Positions 1 through 11,600 of a stretch of DNA of 48,646 bases are shown here, piece after piece. The stretch lies in the IMG/VR virus record IMGVR_UViG_3300008448_000144, positions 1 to 48,646 of that record; one strand, 5' to 3'. This DNA comes from a virus. Both the position numbers and the translations under genes were made by a program. Below the pieces are notes generated by a model. It saw only the letters and a program-made list of their open reading frames with translations, was not told the DNA's origin and searched no databases. How positions within the stretch are numbered: position 1 is the stretch's first letter; each line of letters begins with the position of its first letter.

Positions 1-1
1 A

Positions 2-1084
2 TTGAATCCACAGAGAGCACGTGCAAACAACTCTGCTATTTTAAAGCGTGATAGTGTAAGTAAAGAAGAGTTCTTGGCGCTTTGGAAAAAAATTGAGCTG
101 AGCAATTCTGGTGAGCCAGGGTTCTACTTTAGTGACAACGAAACAATGGGCACCAACCCATGCGCTGAGATTGCGTTGAATCCATTCCAGTTCTGTAACT
201 TGGTAGAAGTAAATGCGTCTGACGTTAAGAGCCAAGAAGACTTGAATGACCGCGTGTATTGGGCCTCTGTTATTGGAACGTTGCAGGCTAGCTACACAGA
301 CTTCCATTACTTGCGTCCGATCTGGAAAGAGACCACAGAACGCGAGGCGTTACTTGGTATCGGAATGACCGGTATTGCTAGTGGAGCTGTAATGAATCTA
401 GACTTGGAGCTTGCTGTTGGATATGCGTCTATGGCTAATGAAACAGTAAGTGAGCAGATCGGAATCAACAGAGCTGCACGTATCACATGCGTTAAGCCAT
501 CTGGAACGTCTTCTCTGGTGTTGGGAACATCTTCTGGTATCCATGCATGGCACGACGAATATTACGTGCGTAGAATGCGTATTGGAAAGAACGAGGCTAT
601 CTACACATACATGTCAATCTACCATCCAGAGATGTTGGAGGACGATGTGTTCAAGCCAACACAGCAAGCTGTTGTGTCTGTTCCACAGATGGCGCCAGCC
701 GGTGCGATTACTAGAAGCAAGGAGAATGCAATTGAGTTCTTAGAGCGTGTTAAGTATTTTCACAAGCACTGGATCATGCCAGGGCACTGGACTGGTGACA
801 ACACGCACAACGTAAGTGCCACTGTTACCATGAAGCATGACGAATGGCCTGCTGTTGGTGAGTGGTTGTGGGAGAACAAGAAGCACTTCAACGGTCTTTC
901 TTTCTTGCCAGAGGATCTAGGTACGTATGTTCAAACTCCGTTCGAGACCATCACAAAGGAAAGATACGAGCAACTCGTTACAAATCTTAACGCTTTGAAT
1001 GTCGCAAATATTGTAGAAATTAGCGACAATACAAACTTGACTGACCAAGCTGCTTGTGCTGGCGGAGCTTGTGAGGTTCAGTAA
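2..1084 (+). CDS. nrdJ: Class II (adenosylcobalamin-dependent) ribonucleotide reductase, C-terminal part
   Basis: This enzyme reduces ribonucleotides to deoxyribonucleotides using a B12-generated thiyl radical and would feed phage DNA synthesis. The visible 360 residues hold NPCAEI with the presumed radical cysteine C54 and E56, and a partner cysteine C65 exactly 11 residues on, the spacing of C408/E410/C419 in the monomeric Lactobacillus enzyme. CVKPSGTS lies at 163-170, and a C352-x4-C357 pair at the C-terminus fits re-reduction by thioredoxin. By that numbering about 350 N-terminal residues lie left of the window; the TTG at position 2 is not a true start. It is the only clear replication-side gene here, on the strand opposite the virion genes. 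A class I or III enzyme is unlikely given the cysteine layout. Confidence 0.93.
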   Translation: MNPQRARANNSAILKRDSVSKEEFLALWKKIELSNSGEPGFYFSDNETMGTNPCAEIALNPFQFCNLVEVNASDVKSQEDLNDRVYWASVIGTLQASYTDFHYLRPIWKETTEREALLGIGMTGIASGAVMNLDLELAVGYASMANETVSEQIGINRAARITCVKPSGTSSLVLGTSSGIHAWHDEYYVRRMRIGKNEAIYTYMSIYHPEMLEDDVFKPTQQAVVSVPQMAPAGAITRSKENAIEFLERVKYFHKHWIMPGHWTGDNTHNVSATVTMKHDEWPAVGEWLWENKKHFNGLSFLPEDLGTYVQTPFETITKERYEQLVTNLNALNVANIVEISDNTNLTDQAACAGGACEVQ

Positions 1085-1096
1085 TGAATGACTTAT

Positions 1097-1131
1097 CCGC
1101 CAAAACTTGACAAAAAATCGAGTTTTGGCGG
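1097..1131 (+). terminator. Hairpin terminator after the reductase
   Basis: Perfect 11-bp arms CCGCCAAAACT and AGTTTTGGCGG lie just past the stop codon. The inner TGA/TCG can add three pairs (one wobble), leaving a 7-base loop. The following bases GTTTATCAT form only a weak T-tract. Confidence 0.7.
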
Positions 1132-1201
1132 GTTTATCATGCAATTTTCACATATTAAATAGCCAAAATTGGTAGAAAATCACAAAAATGGCAAATAAGG
1201 A

Positions 1202-1234
1202 TTGCACAATAAAGCAGTCTAGTTTATTGTGCAA
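1202..1234. other. 12-bp perfect intergenic hairpin
   Basis: Arms TTGCACAATAAA and TTTATTGTGCAA are perfect over 12 bp around a 9-base centre. No T-run follows on either strand close enough for an ordinary terminator, so this may be a structured RNA element, a protein-binding site or a processing site. It sits 30 bases upstream of the -7 element for the next operon. Confidence 0.55.
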
Positions 1235-1265
1235 AACTGGTTTACAACTATGCGGTGTTATGAAT

Positions 1266-1273
1266 TAACTTTG
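1266..1273 (+). promoter_or_regulatory. Bacteroidota-type -7 element TAACTTTG
   Basis: TAACTTTG fits the TAnnTTTG consensus. It would drive the 1339 and 1511 genes with a leader of about 60 bases that contains the 1302-1325 hairpin. No clear -33 TTTG is seen. Confidence 0.5.
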
Positions 1274-1301
1274 CTTTGTTCATATCTCGTTTGGGTAACA
1301 T

Positions 1302-1331
1302 TGGGGTCTGGCTAGTCCGGCCCCATTGTTT
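1302..1331 (+). terminator. GC-rich hairpin plus T-tract inside the leader (attenuator-like)
   Basis: GGGG (1303-1306) pairs with CCCC (1321-1324), followed by U.G, C-G, a bulged U, then two G-C pairs around a 5-base loop. ATTGTTTTT follows. The shape is that of a rho-independent terminator, but it lies between the -7 element at 1266 and the ATG at 1339, so it could act as an attenuator or terminate read-through from the left. Confidence 0.6.
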
Positions 1332-1338
1332 TTAAGCC

Positions 1339-1524
1339 ATGAAATCTCAAAATAAAAATATAGCAAACTACGTCAACCACGTCATGAGCGAGTTGAACGA
1401 GTTGACAACCGATCTCTATGAGGCCATGATGGACCAAGAGAACGCAGAAGTGAAGAAGATTGTGGAGACAATGATACCTATCCTTAAGGATATACAGTCG
1501 ACCCATACAAATGAAGTCATATAA
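1339..1524 (+). CDS. Small hypothetical helical protein
   Basis: I do not recognise the family. The 61-residue product is almost entirely predicted helix, with a heptad-like pattern through SELNELTTDLYEAMM and KKIVETMIPIL, and it has no signal peptide or cysteine. Its last 14 bases overlap the start of the phosphoesterase gene, so the two are translationally coupled and probably functionally linked. The first ATG after the leader hairpin is taken as the start. It could be a small regulator or a partner of the downstream enzyme, but nothing in the sequence decides this. Confidence 0.6.
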   Translation: MKSQNKNIANYVNHVMSELNELTTDLYEAMMDQENAEVKKIVETMIPILKDIQSTHTNEVI

Positions 1525-2623
1525 ACAAGAGGCCGTTGACCTTTTCAATGAAGGAAAGCTTAACAAGTCCCAGATTGCACGTGTTTTAAAGGACAAGTAC
1601 AATTTGCCGATGTCTTTAGAGACAGTGAGAAAGGAAGTTTGCAGGCAGGTAGGAAAACACAAAGCTTTATTGCAAGAATGTGAAAGGCTTGGGATACCAG
1701 CAGAGCAAGTCAAACATTACTGGCACAAAGGAAAACACTTTTCAATCAATGTAAAAGGGTCTGAGGCTCCGTCATACGAAGAGATTCGTGACGAGATGAT
1801 AGACCAAATGAAGAGATACTCTCCGCAGTACCAGTACATACACAGAAGCCACAGCAAAGACGGGCACTTATTGGTGTTAGATCCGGCCGACGTACACATT
1901 GGTAAGCTTGCTAGCTCGTTTGAGACTGGAGAAGATTACAATAACCAGATCGCCGTACAGCGAGTAAAGGAAGGTGTTAAAGGTATTTTAGATAAGACTG
2001 CCGGTTTCAATATTGAGAAGATCTTGTTCATCGCCGGAAACGACATCCTGCACATCGATACACCAAGAAGGACCACCACGTCTGGAACTTTCCAGGACAC
2101 CGACGGAATGTGGTATGACAACTTCTTGATCGCGAAGCAGCTGTACATTGAGGTTCTTGAGATGCTTGTTACCGTTGCGGACGTTCACTTCTGCTTCAAC
2201 CCAAGTAATCACGACTACACCAATGGATTCTTTTTGGCCGACACGATTCAGTCATGGTTCTCAAAGTGTGAAAACATTACTTTCGACTGCTCTATAGCAC
2301 ACAGAAAGTATTACACATACGGTACCAACATGATTGGATCAACACATGGAGATGGTGCCAAGGCACAGGACTTGCCATTGCTTATGGCTCAAGAGTCTCC
2401 AATGTCTTGGGCACAGACCAAGCATCGCTATGTGTATACACACCACGTGCACCACAAGACGTCTAAGGACTTCATTGGTGTAACTGTGGAAAGCCTACGC
2501 TCACCATCTGGTACTGACAGCTGGCACGACCGTAATGGCTACAAGGGAGCTCCCAAGGCGGTGGAGGGATTCCTCCACCACCCAGAGCACGGGCAGGTAG
2601 CCCGTATCACTCACCTATTTTAA
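1511..2623 (+). CDS. HTH-fused calcineurin-like metallophosphoesterase
   Basis: Residues 1-48 look like a helix-turn-helix (NKSQIARVLKDKY then SLETVRKEV). From about residue 120 the five metallophosphoesterase motifs appear in order: D127-V-H129, GND-x4-D around 176-183, SNHD 232-235, H279 and HHVHH 311-315. Such two-metal enzymes hydrolyse phosphodiesters; the Mre11/SbcD branch acts on DNA ends, and the HTH suggests a nucleic-acid target. GNHD reads SNHD here, a common variation. The gene overlaps its upstream neighbour and runs tail-to-tail into the giant protein gene with overlapping stop codons. DNA nuclease is my best guess, but a nucleotide phosphatase is possible. Confidence 0.82.
   Translation: MKSYKQEAVDLFNEGKLNKSQIARVLKDKYNLPMSLETVRKEVCRQVGKHKALLQECERLGIPAEQVKHYWHKGKHFSINVKGSEAPSYEEIRDEMIDQMKRYSPQYQYIHRSHSKDGHLLVLDPADVHIGKLASSFETGEDYNNQIAVQRVKEGVKGILDKTAGFNIEKILFIAGNDILHIDTPRRTTTSGTFQDTDGMWYDNFLIAKQLYIEVLEMLVTVADVHFCFNPSNHDYTNGFFLADTIQSWFSKCENITFDCSIAHRKYYTYGTNMIGSTHGDGAKAQDLPLLMAQESPMSWAQTKHRYVYTHHVHHKTSKDFIGVTVESLRSPSGTDSWHDRNGYKGAPKAVEGFLHHPEHGQVARITHLF
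2560..2605. other. Two adjacent hairpins in the 3' end of the phosphoesterase gene
   Basis: GGTGGAGG (2560-2567) pairs with CCTCCACC (2572-2579) over a 4-base loop, and ACGGGC (2589-2594) pairs with GCCCGT (2600-2605) over 5 bases. They lie within the last 65 bases before two overlapping convergent stop codons, where there is no other room for a terminator. No T-run follows, so a terminator role is only inferred. Confidence 0.45.
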
Positions 2624-5600
2624 TCTTCGGCATTCTCTGCGCGCTTCTGGATCTTCTTGTTGATGATCCCAACGATGTAGGCAATATCAGATGGCAACAG
2701 GCCACCGTAGTATCCACTCATAACGAGTGCGTTCAATGCGGCGGCCTTTCTGTCTTCTTCGAGTATCTGCTTTTCAACCTTGTTTCCTTTATACTCCTTA
2801 GTGAACTTACCGTCTATAGCCATGTCATAATAACCGGCTAGATCAAGAGCTTTCTCAGCGGCGATACCCTGTGTTCCAAGCATGTCCAAGTAGCCTTGGT
2901 TTTGCTTGTCGTACAAGTTAAATCTAGCTGATTCGTCCTCTATGTTAAACCATTTTTGTGGGATAGTTTCTGAAAGACCAGACTCTTCCAACAACATGTT
3001 TACACCTCCACTAGCTGCGGCATCCATGCCTGGAATTGGTGGCAAGAAGAAGTCTCTAAGGAAGTTCTGAGCGGTAGACGCTGACTGTCTCATCATTCTT
3101 TTCTTCTTTTCCTCTTCCTCGTCGTCCTCTTCTACTCCAAAGATTGCCTGTGCAGTCATGTACAACAATTCTTTTACTCCAAAAGCTATGGCAGAGAACG
3201 CTGTAAGCTCGACAAGGGCGCCAGCCAAAGACTTCTTAGCCTCTAGTTTGTCTTCTTTGCTAGACACTTCGTTTCCAATTGTCCTTATGTCTGCCCAGAT
3301 TCTTGTCTTTTGGTTCAAGGTAAACGTCATCAATGGAAGCAAAGCCCTTCTCAAGAACACGGTAGCCGGCTGTTTGCTTGCGAAGATTTCGCCCTGCATG
3401 TCGGTGTCGCTGATGTTTTGTTGAGAGTCAACCATTGACTGAGCGTAATCAGCAGCCTGCTTGTTTAACTTGTGTGTGCTCCAGTTGATACTAGATGGTT
3501 TAATTCCTTGCTTTTTAAGCTCAGACATGTAGAACGAAATCCAAGACGCACGTGCAGCGTAGATGTCTGGATTTTTTAATGTCAATTCAAGTGCTGCATT
3601 GCTAAAGTCTGCAACTCCGTCAAGACCCCTTAACGCTAGATTCTTTTCTGCCTCAACAAGCTTTCTGTTGATTGACTTAAGTTCTCCCTGTGACCCTACG
3701 CCACGATTGGCAATTGGATACCCAGAGTTGTCGATAAACTCCATGCCGCCCTTAAACAACTCAGCAATGTCAAATCTGCCCGTCTGTGCTAGCGTGTTAA
3801 GCATTGGTGGAACAAACTGCTTCAATGGCTGAGACAAACTGAACAAAGCTTTTGCAACACCAAAAGATGCAATTGCATTAATAACCTTATTCATCTTTGC
3901 CAGTTCATTCTGGTCTACATAAGATCCGCCTTTCACGCGGCTAACGTACTTGACGATTCTTTTCTTGTACAGATCTCTGTCCTCTTTGCTTGAGAAAAGC
4001 TTTGAGAAGTCTTTAGAGGTCACAAATCCCTTCGCTTTCATTACAGAACCTGCAGTCTCAACGTCAATCAATGCACTTGTCAGTGCGTTTACGTTATTAA
4101 TGTCGAAGTCAAGGTTTACGATACGCTTTTTAACGCCGTTCTTGTCTTCTGGAAGATTGGGGATTCTATTGTTCTGGCGCAATGATCCAGACTTAGACGT
4201 GTCAACGTACTCGAAATTTCCAAAGAAGCTAGACTCGAAGTCTTCCTCAGTTGCTGTTGGCGCTTCTTTTAGTTGGAATCTGTCTGGTGTATAGTTGCTG
4301 TCTCTAGACAATAGCGTGTTATACACGTTTCTAGATACTTCGTCCATCTGGTCGTAGTGCTTTGACCACTCGTTAATCCACCAGTCAACAGCATCAACGT
4401 TTGTTTTGCTTGCCTTGCTACGAACTTCTTCGGCATTTTTAGAGCCCTTGAGAATCTTGTCGTATACCTTTTGGGCTACTTCTCCCTTGGCAATTTCTAG
4501 ATCGGTGCTATTTTCTGGGTCTTTTAGCGCCTGGATTGTCTCCTCAATTAGTGTTTTGCGCCTATTATACTCGTCTTGCACCTGGAATTCATCACCAACT
4601 ACGCCTCTAGACATAAATGCAAGCATGCCACGCTCAAGAACATTCTCACTTGCCAAGAAGTCTTTTGTCTTTGCGAACTTTGCAATATACTCTTTTACGG
4701 CCTTGTCAACGATCTTTATAGCCTTTGCCTTACCATTTGATATTCCGGTAACTCCGGATGCCTCAGACACCTCTATAGCACGTCTAGTGTCGCCCCAGTA
4801 CAACTTGTTAAGCATTGGAAGTGTAGCAAATCCTTCTGCCCAAACTTTACCGGCTCCTTTCATGAAGTACTTTCTGATCGGAATAGACTTGAAGCCTTTC
4901 TTGACAAGCTTCCCTGGTTCCAAAGAACCATTGTAAAGCTCTGTCATTCCTACAATACCAGAAGTAATGCCATTGGCAACGAAGTTGTTGGCATACTCAA
5001 CTACCTTTACTGCGTCTGCAAGAGACAGGTTGTCAAGGTCCATCTCAGTAAGAGACTTTAATGCCTTCTTCTCCTCGTATGTAATCTCGATAGGCTCTCC
5101 AGTAAATGGATCCTCTCCAGTTCTTACCATCTGCATGATAACCGGAGAGATTTCTTCCATCATACCCTTGAGCGCCTCCTTGGCTTTGGCTACTTTTGCC
5201 TGTGCGTCAGAATCGTTCTCTTCGATTGCGGCAACTACTCTCTTGATTTCGTTGATGGTCATGTCGCTTGACAACACACCAGCGTCTACCAATTCTTGGT
5301 ACTTGCTCAAGATTTCGTTCTTGATCTGCTCGTTCTGGATTTCAATCTCCTGCTCGATGTAGTTTGCCATATTTGCCATATTTACCGGATTCCTCATTAG
5401 AGGATCTCCAGTCTTTCTAGCGGCAGAGTTTAACACCTGTGTAGCATTTTCGATGTATTGGTCGATATCTTCAACACGAGATGGATCAATGCCAGCGAAG
5501 TCTTTGGCCATTTTAGATACCTCTGCTTGGTTGTCGGCAGACTTACTCGCCTTCTTGATGGCCTTTCTTAGTTTAGAAGCCTCTCTGATCTTGTCAAGAT

Positions 5601-8600
5601 ACTCAGCTCTTTGAAGAACGTTTGACATGTAGTCAACGAAACGGTCTCTCATCACTGGATTCAAGATATTCATCTTGTCGTATCTAGCCAAGATTGTAGT
5701 GGCCTGTCTTGCAGAGATAACACCACGCCCTGTCATTGCACGCAGTGCTGTAGAGATCTGAGTTCTCAATTCTTTAACGTATGCAACAGCATCTTTGGCA
5801 GCCTTAGCTTCTAGTTTGATTTGGTCCTTAAGTGCTGTCTTTTCTTTTACCGTTACCTCCTTGGTGTCCTTGATCTCACCCATGATGCGAGCCACTGATG
5901 GAGCAGTCTTCATCTTTTCACCTCTGATCTTCTTGAAGTCGCGGATGATCTGCTCACGCTGAGAGTCGTCGGCCCTTTCGTATACTGCAGACTTTTGGAT
6001 GTATCCAATAGCGGCAGCACTTGCTTGGTTGTAGCTTCCGCCACGGTTCATGCTCTTTTCTAGGATGCCTTCAACCTCACCCATCATTCTTTCGTATCCA
6101 GGGATGACGGTTACGTCTACCTTTTGAGAACGAGTGGTTACTGACGGCTTGGCCTTTTCAATCAACAAGATCCTATCCCTTGTGAATTTGGTCAACTGGA
6201 ACTTGCTTCTGTCAAAATTTCCGAACGCATTCTCTGTGTCGATCGTCAACACGTCTCCCTCTATGTCGGTTATTTTGCCATACCTTTTATATACAAATAC
6301 CTCGTCTCCAATCTCAAACACATCGTCTGGTATTTCCTTGAATCCGGTGTAGTCAGCCTCTGGAGTTAACTCCTTCACAGTCTGAGCTCTGTAGCTCTTA
6401 GGTCCTCCCCAGTTTGTAACAACCATGTCATACCCGTTCTCTGCGGCAACCTTGGTAACCCATGCTGCTGCATTGTTTGAGTCGAACGCGTATGTAGTTG
6501 GCCTTGTCTCATTTCCACGGTTCTTGTACTCCTGGAACCTACGGCGTGCTTCTGGCTCGAAGTTCTCTGGATCGTTTAATACCTTTCCTCTTTCAGTAGT
6601 TCCGTAGAAGTAAACCTTGTCTTTAGGAACTAACACGGTATGTGGAACATCACCTACGCCACTTTCTACTTGGCCCTGCTTGGTGTAGTACATTGCAACG
6701 CCACCAACAGCTGAGATTGCGGATACTTCTTCTCTGCTTGTAAAGTTCCTTCCAGAACCAGACATCGGCTTAATGGTGTCACGCTTCTCATCAGAGTAGT
6801 GAACAAATACATAGTTGCCTTTCCCGTCGTCTGTAAGAACCTCGTCTACAACTGCGGGCACAGATTTCTGTGACTTAGCAGTTACGGTAGCTTCTACCGC
6901 TTTGACAATTTCCTTATTATCACCTGTTTCTTTTGCAATTAAATAAGCTCTAGCTACTTGATTTGCCGCTACCTTTTTAGGGTCTTTTACAGATCCATCT
7001 GAGTTAAATCCATAAGCCTCATAGTCAAATTTAGACAATCTTGGCAAATCATTTCCACCGCCATTTTTGTTTATATTTTTAACTTCTTCGTCAGTCAAAA
7101 CTCTATTAACTTTCATTTCGCCAGATATAATCCAGCTACCTGTCATGTTAGAGTTTGTCTTGTATTTGTAATATCCGCCCAGTGGTACTTGATCTGTTAT
7201 GTGTGCGGTTCTAAGATTTATTTTTCCATCCTTAGTCTTTTCTGCTCTTGATGTAGCTTCTGATTGCCAATCAACATCAGCACCAACTTCAACCTCAGCC
7301 CAAACTTGATCGTCTGCCCTAAGCGTAGGCGCTTTGTCTGTCGCATTTCTTTTAGCTCCAATATGAGTAGCAATAGCTAATTCTCCAGAGTGCCATCCTG
7401 GACGGTATGCCAATGGTCCAAGAGTAGATTTAACCATTGTTTTGCCCTCTTTTGTGGATGTTAATTCTCCAGCTTTTGCCTCAATCCAATCACCAACAGT
7501 TACAGACTCATTTGCTCCTACAAATAATGGGAATAACTCTCCAGGGAATTCCTTTTTTACTTTAAATAGCTTGTAAGCCTTTTCTGTTTTTTTAGGAGCC
7601 TTTACATCCTTGTTGATAAGGCCTTTTATTTTGTTTATTTCTTGAGCAGTAAACTTATCAGATATTTCTTTTGCTACTTTTTTGACTTCTGATTTATCTA
7701 TCTTTTGACTTCTTACCTTAACAACAGATTCAAAATCTTCTACACCAAAGTCTTTATCGCCTTCTTCAATTGTCTTAGTAGTAACCTCTTCTTCTGGCTT
7801 CTGGTAGTCTGCATCAATGGTAGAAGTATACATTGTTCCAGAGATTGCAGTGAATGGATTTGTCACTGTTTTCTCATGACCATTCTCCATCAACCACTTA
7901 GTAACCTTGTTCTTTCCTATGATTCCAGAAGACTTTGACTCAGATGCGTTATTTGCATCGTTGTACAACTTGTATCCTCTAGCATCTGGGAACCCCATGG
8001 ATGGGAATAGCTTATTAACATTCCTCGCTTTGTCTAATCTGAAAGATTTTCCGTTTGAAGAAAATGATTCGTTAAACATTTCGTGCTGAATGCCCTTGTT
8101 TTTATTAGCTAAAAAATCCTCTCTAGTTACATAAGGATCCGCATAGAAACCACCAAGAGTAGTCCCTCCAATTGAGCTTTCTTTAAAGTTTGACTTTTCT
8201 AAAGCGTCATAAAGGATTTCGTCCATAGTGTCTTTATAGAAGTCTTTTCTTCCATATCCAACATCTAATAACAATTTTTTTATCTCTGGATTTTTACCAG
8301 TTGCGCTTTTCAATGGAATCAACTCAGACAACAAAGACGATCTGAACTTGAATGAGAAAGCCTTGGAACCAAGTTCTCTTGCAGCTTTAATTCTTCCTTC
8401 GTGAGTGTCAAATCCTTTTTCTTTGATTATGCCTTTTAGCTTATCTAATTGCTTGTACTGAGCATCTCCTTTTATTTCTTTAATAGACCTTGCATCACCC
8501 TTTGACTCAGAAGCCTTTCTCTCTGAATCAATGTATCTTTTCTGTGCTTCAGCAATAGCTGTGTCCATTAGCTTTCTAGCTTTGGCTACTGTTGTTTTCT

Positions 8601-11600
8601 TTTCGGTAATTGCCTTGTCTAATCCATCCATCAAGAACTCTCCAGCATACCACTCTCCAAGCATCGACTCTGCATTTTGGATTGTAACGAACACAGCAAC
8701 TGGTTTTCCAGCCATTTCTGGATTCGACGCATCTCTTTCGCTCGCGATCTGTTGGATCAATCTGTGGAATGTTCCTACGTGCGCTTCGCTAGTAGCAGCA
8801 AAACCAATATTGTCATTTATGTTCTCTTCAAAATAAGCATATCTCCATCCACCCTGCAATTTCTTATTGTCTCTTGTCATGCCTACCTTGGTGCCATCGC
8901 TATTGATAAATACAGCAGCACCACCAGATTCTTTCAATACATTCTCAATAGGCTCAACCTCTGGCATTTTCAACTTGTCTGGCATGTTAGAATCGTTGTA
9001 TTCTATAGACATGTCAAATTGATTGTCAACAGAGTCTTTGCCGATCTGAGCCCTTGAGATAATACCACCATCCATAGTAGCTCCTGGAGTCTCACCCCTA
9101 AAGAACTGAGATATGTCCTCTCCCTTTGACACCTTCTCAGAGATGGTTATCATAAAACCAAGGATGTCCTCTGGTGTTGCTTGGTCCAAGAACTGCTTCT
9201 TGCCGGTGAACAACTGAGCAAACTTGTTGATGATGTCTCCGATCTTCTGCAAAAGAGTCTTCTGTTGAGCCGTTAGTGGGCCCTTTCCAAAGCCAGATGC
9301 TACCAACATACCACCGAGCTCAGCCATGTACTCTGAGTATTTAACGGCCTCATAGCCACGCTGGCTAGCGAATGCGTCTAGCTTGTCTGCAATCTCCTCA
9401 AATCCTTGAGCCCTTAGCTGTGCGTCAATGCTGTCAACAAACTCCTTCATTCGGGCTTGATCGTCAGCAAACGCGTCGTTAAGTAATGTTTCCCAAACCT
9501 CGTGTCCAGCAGTAACAGAGTCAGCTGTCTCCTTGTTGAATACCATAGCATATGGCTTGCCGTTCACGAACACTGTCTGACCTCTGGTCTCAGTGGTGAA
9601 ACCGGCAGCTACATCACTTGCTTGGCTTGGAGCAACAGCGGACAATGCCTCTGCGATCTGCATCTGTGCATCGTCTGTATTCTCGGCAATAATAATCTTA
9701 AGTCCAGGGGCCACCATATTTAACGACTGAGCAGACTTGTTTACTGCTTCTTCAAAGTTGGTCTTTGGCGCAAAGTCGGTATCTATCTCAAAATCATATC
9801 CAACAGAGAATGTCTTTGGGCCTTCTGGTGTGTTTATGATAGAAACAACGTTATCTCCAGGAACAAAGTTTTTAGTCTCGAAATTGTCTTTCGCCTTGTT
9901 CCTTGGATTCATCTTTCCGTTCTGGTAGATCATGCCATCGGAGTGTGCTACAGACTCTTGGTTAAACTCTTTAGCAAATTCAAAAGCATCCTCCTTAGTC
10001 ATCCCCTTAACAAAGAAAGAGTTCTCCGCTTGGTCATACTTTCCTACAATCTTTTTAGGAGAGTATCCCTTGTCAATAAGCCATTGCTCTGCTTTTGTGT
10101 TTAAGGCCACATTCTCCTCTTCGGTCAGAGGCTGAGCCTTTGGATTCTCTGCAGTAACCATGGCGAACTCGCCCTCTATGTCACCTTGAAACTCTTCCTC
10201 AGTAATAACAGGAAGTTCAAACGCCTTAGCTGAAACATATTCCTTACTGTTCCTGACTTTTTGACGCTCGGTCTTTTCTTGTTCAGTAGGATAAGTTATC
10301 TCAATGCCAGAGACAACGGCTTTCTCACCTGGAATTACTTCTTCTTGGGCTTGACCTTCTTCGGCAGCGACTTGAGGTTCTGGTTGGGGTTTTCCTTCGA
10401 CCACTTCTTGGCCAACTCCGGTTTCTGGCTGTACAGGTACTTCACTTGTTGTTTGCTCTTGAACGGCATATTCTTTTAGTTTGTTAATTTTTTGTGCTAA
10501 TACTTGTCCTAGTATTTTCTTTTCTTCTGGACTTTCCGCTGCGTTGTATTCGTCTTTTACCCTTCCAACTTCATCTAATGCATTATAAGCTTCCTGCTTC
10601 TTTTCTTCTGACAAAGAATCAAATACTGGAAAGAACTTTTCATATGCAGAATACTTCTTTTCTCTTTCTTCTGAAATTCTTCTGTCGTATTCATCCTTTG
10701 CTGTTTGGCTAACAGCCTCTTCTTTTAACTTTCTGTACTCGTTAATTTTCTTTGAGGACGATGCAATCTCTGGATCAACAATTGTAGCGATGTCGCTTTT
10801 TAACTTTAAGTTTGCATCTGTCTCAATTCTTTTTACATACCTTTTCTCTGCTGCTGTTCTAGCCTTGTCTCCTAAATAATTAATGGCCGCTGATGGAATA
10901 GCTGAAGCTGGTTCGGCAATCATCTCGTAAGCAATTTGTCTACCATCTAATTCCCCATCCGCAATGATTTGAGCAGTCGCTTCTCCAGCGCCTCCAAGAG
11001 TGGCCTGAACGGCAGTCTCTTTTGCACCTGCTTTTAGTATCTCTTTTGCTGTTGCTTTTGCAGCTGTTTTGCCTATTTTACCCGCAAGGCCACCGGATAC
11101 CATATCAAATACGGCAACTGGCATACCCCTCTTTATTGCATAGGATTTTGCCTCTTGTATTTTTTCTGGATTTAAAAATGCCGACTTCAAGTCCTCTTCG
11201 TTCGTAATGTCAACACCAGCATCTCTCAATGCTCCCATTAATGAACTAGAGTATTCAAGTGCCAACGAAGACGCACCCGCAAAACCGGCAGCGGCTCCAG
11301 CTGCGGTACCAACTACTGGAAATACAGATCCAGTTACAGCTCCAGCTCCAGCTCCAGCAATAGCAGACTTGTCTGCTGCTCCCATAGAAATTAAAGACGA
11401 CGCTAATACCGTAGGCAAATATTTTAAGAAACCAACAACTCCTCCCTCATCTTCAATTGCGTTGTCTTGAATTATTTTGTTTAGACTAGCAATCTCCTCA
11501 AAATCGATATCGTCTGCATTTGTCTTTTCGTTTATGGTGGCAATTTTGTCAGCCAGATTTCCAGATGCTACAGATCCATATACTATTTTCTCAATATAGC

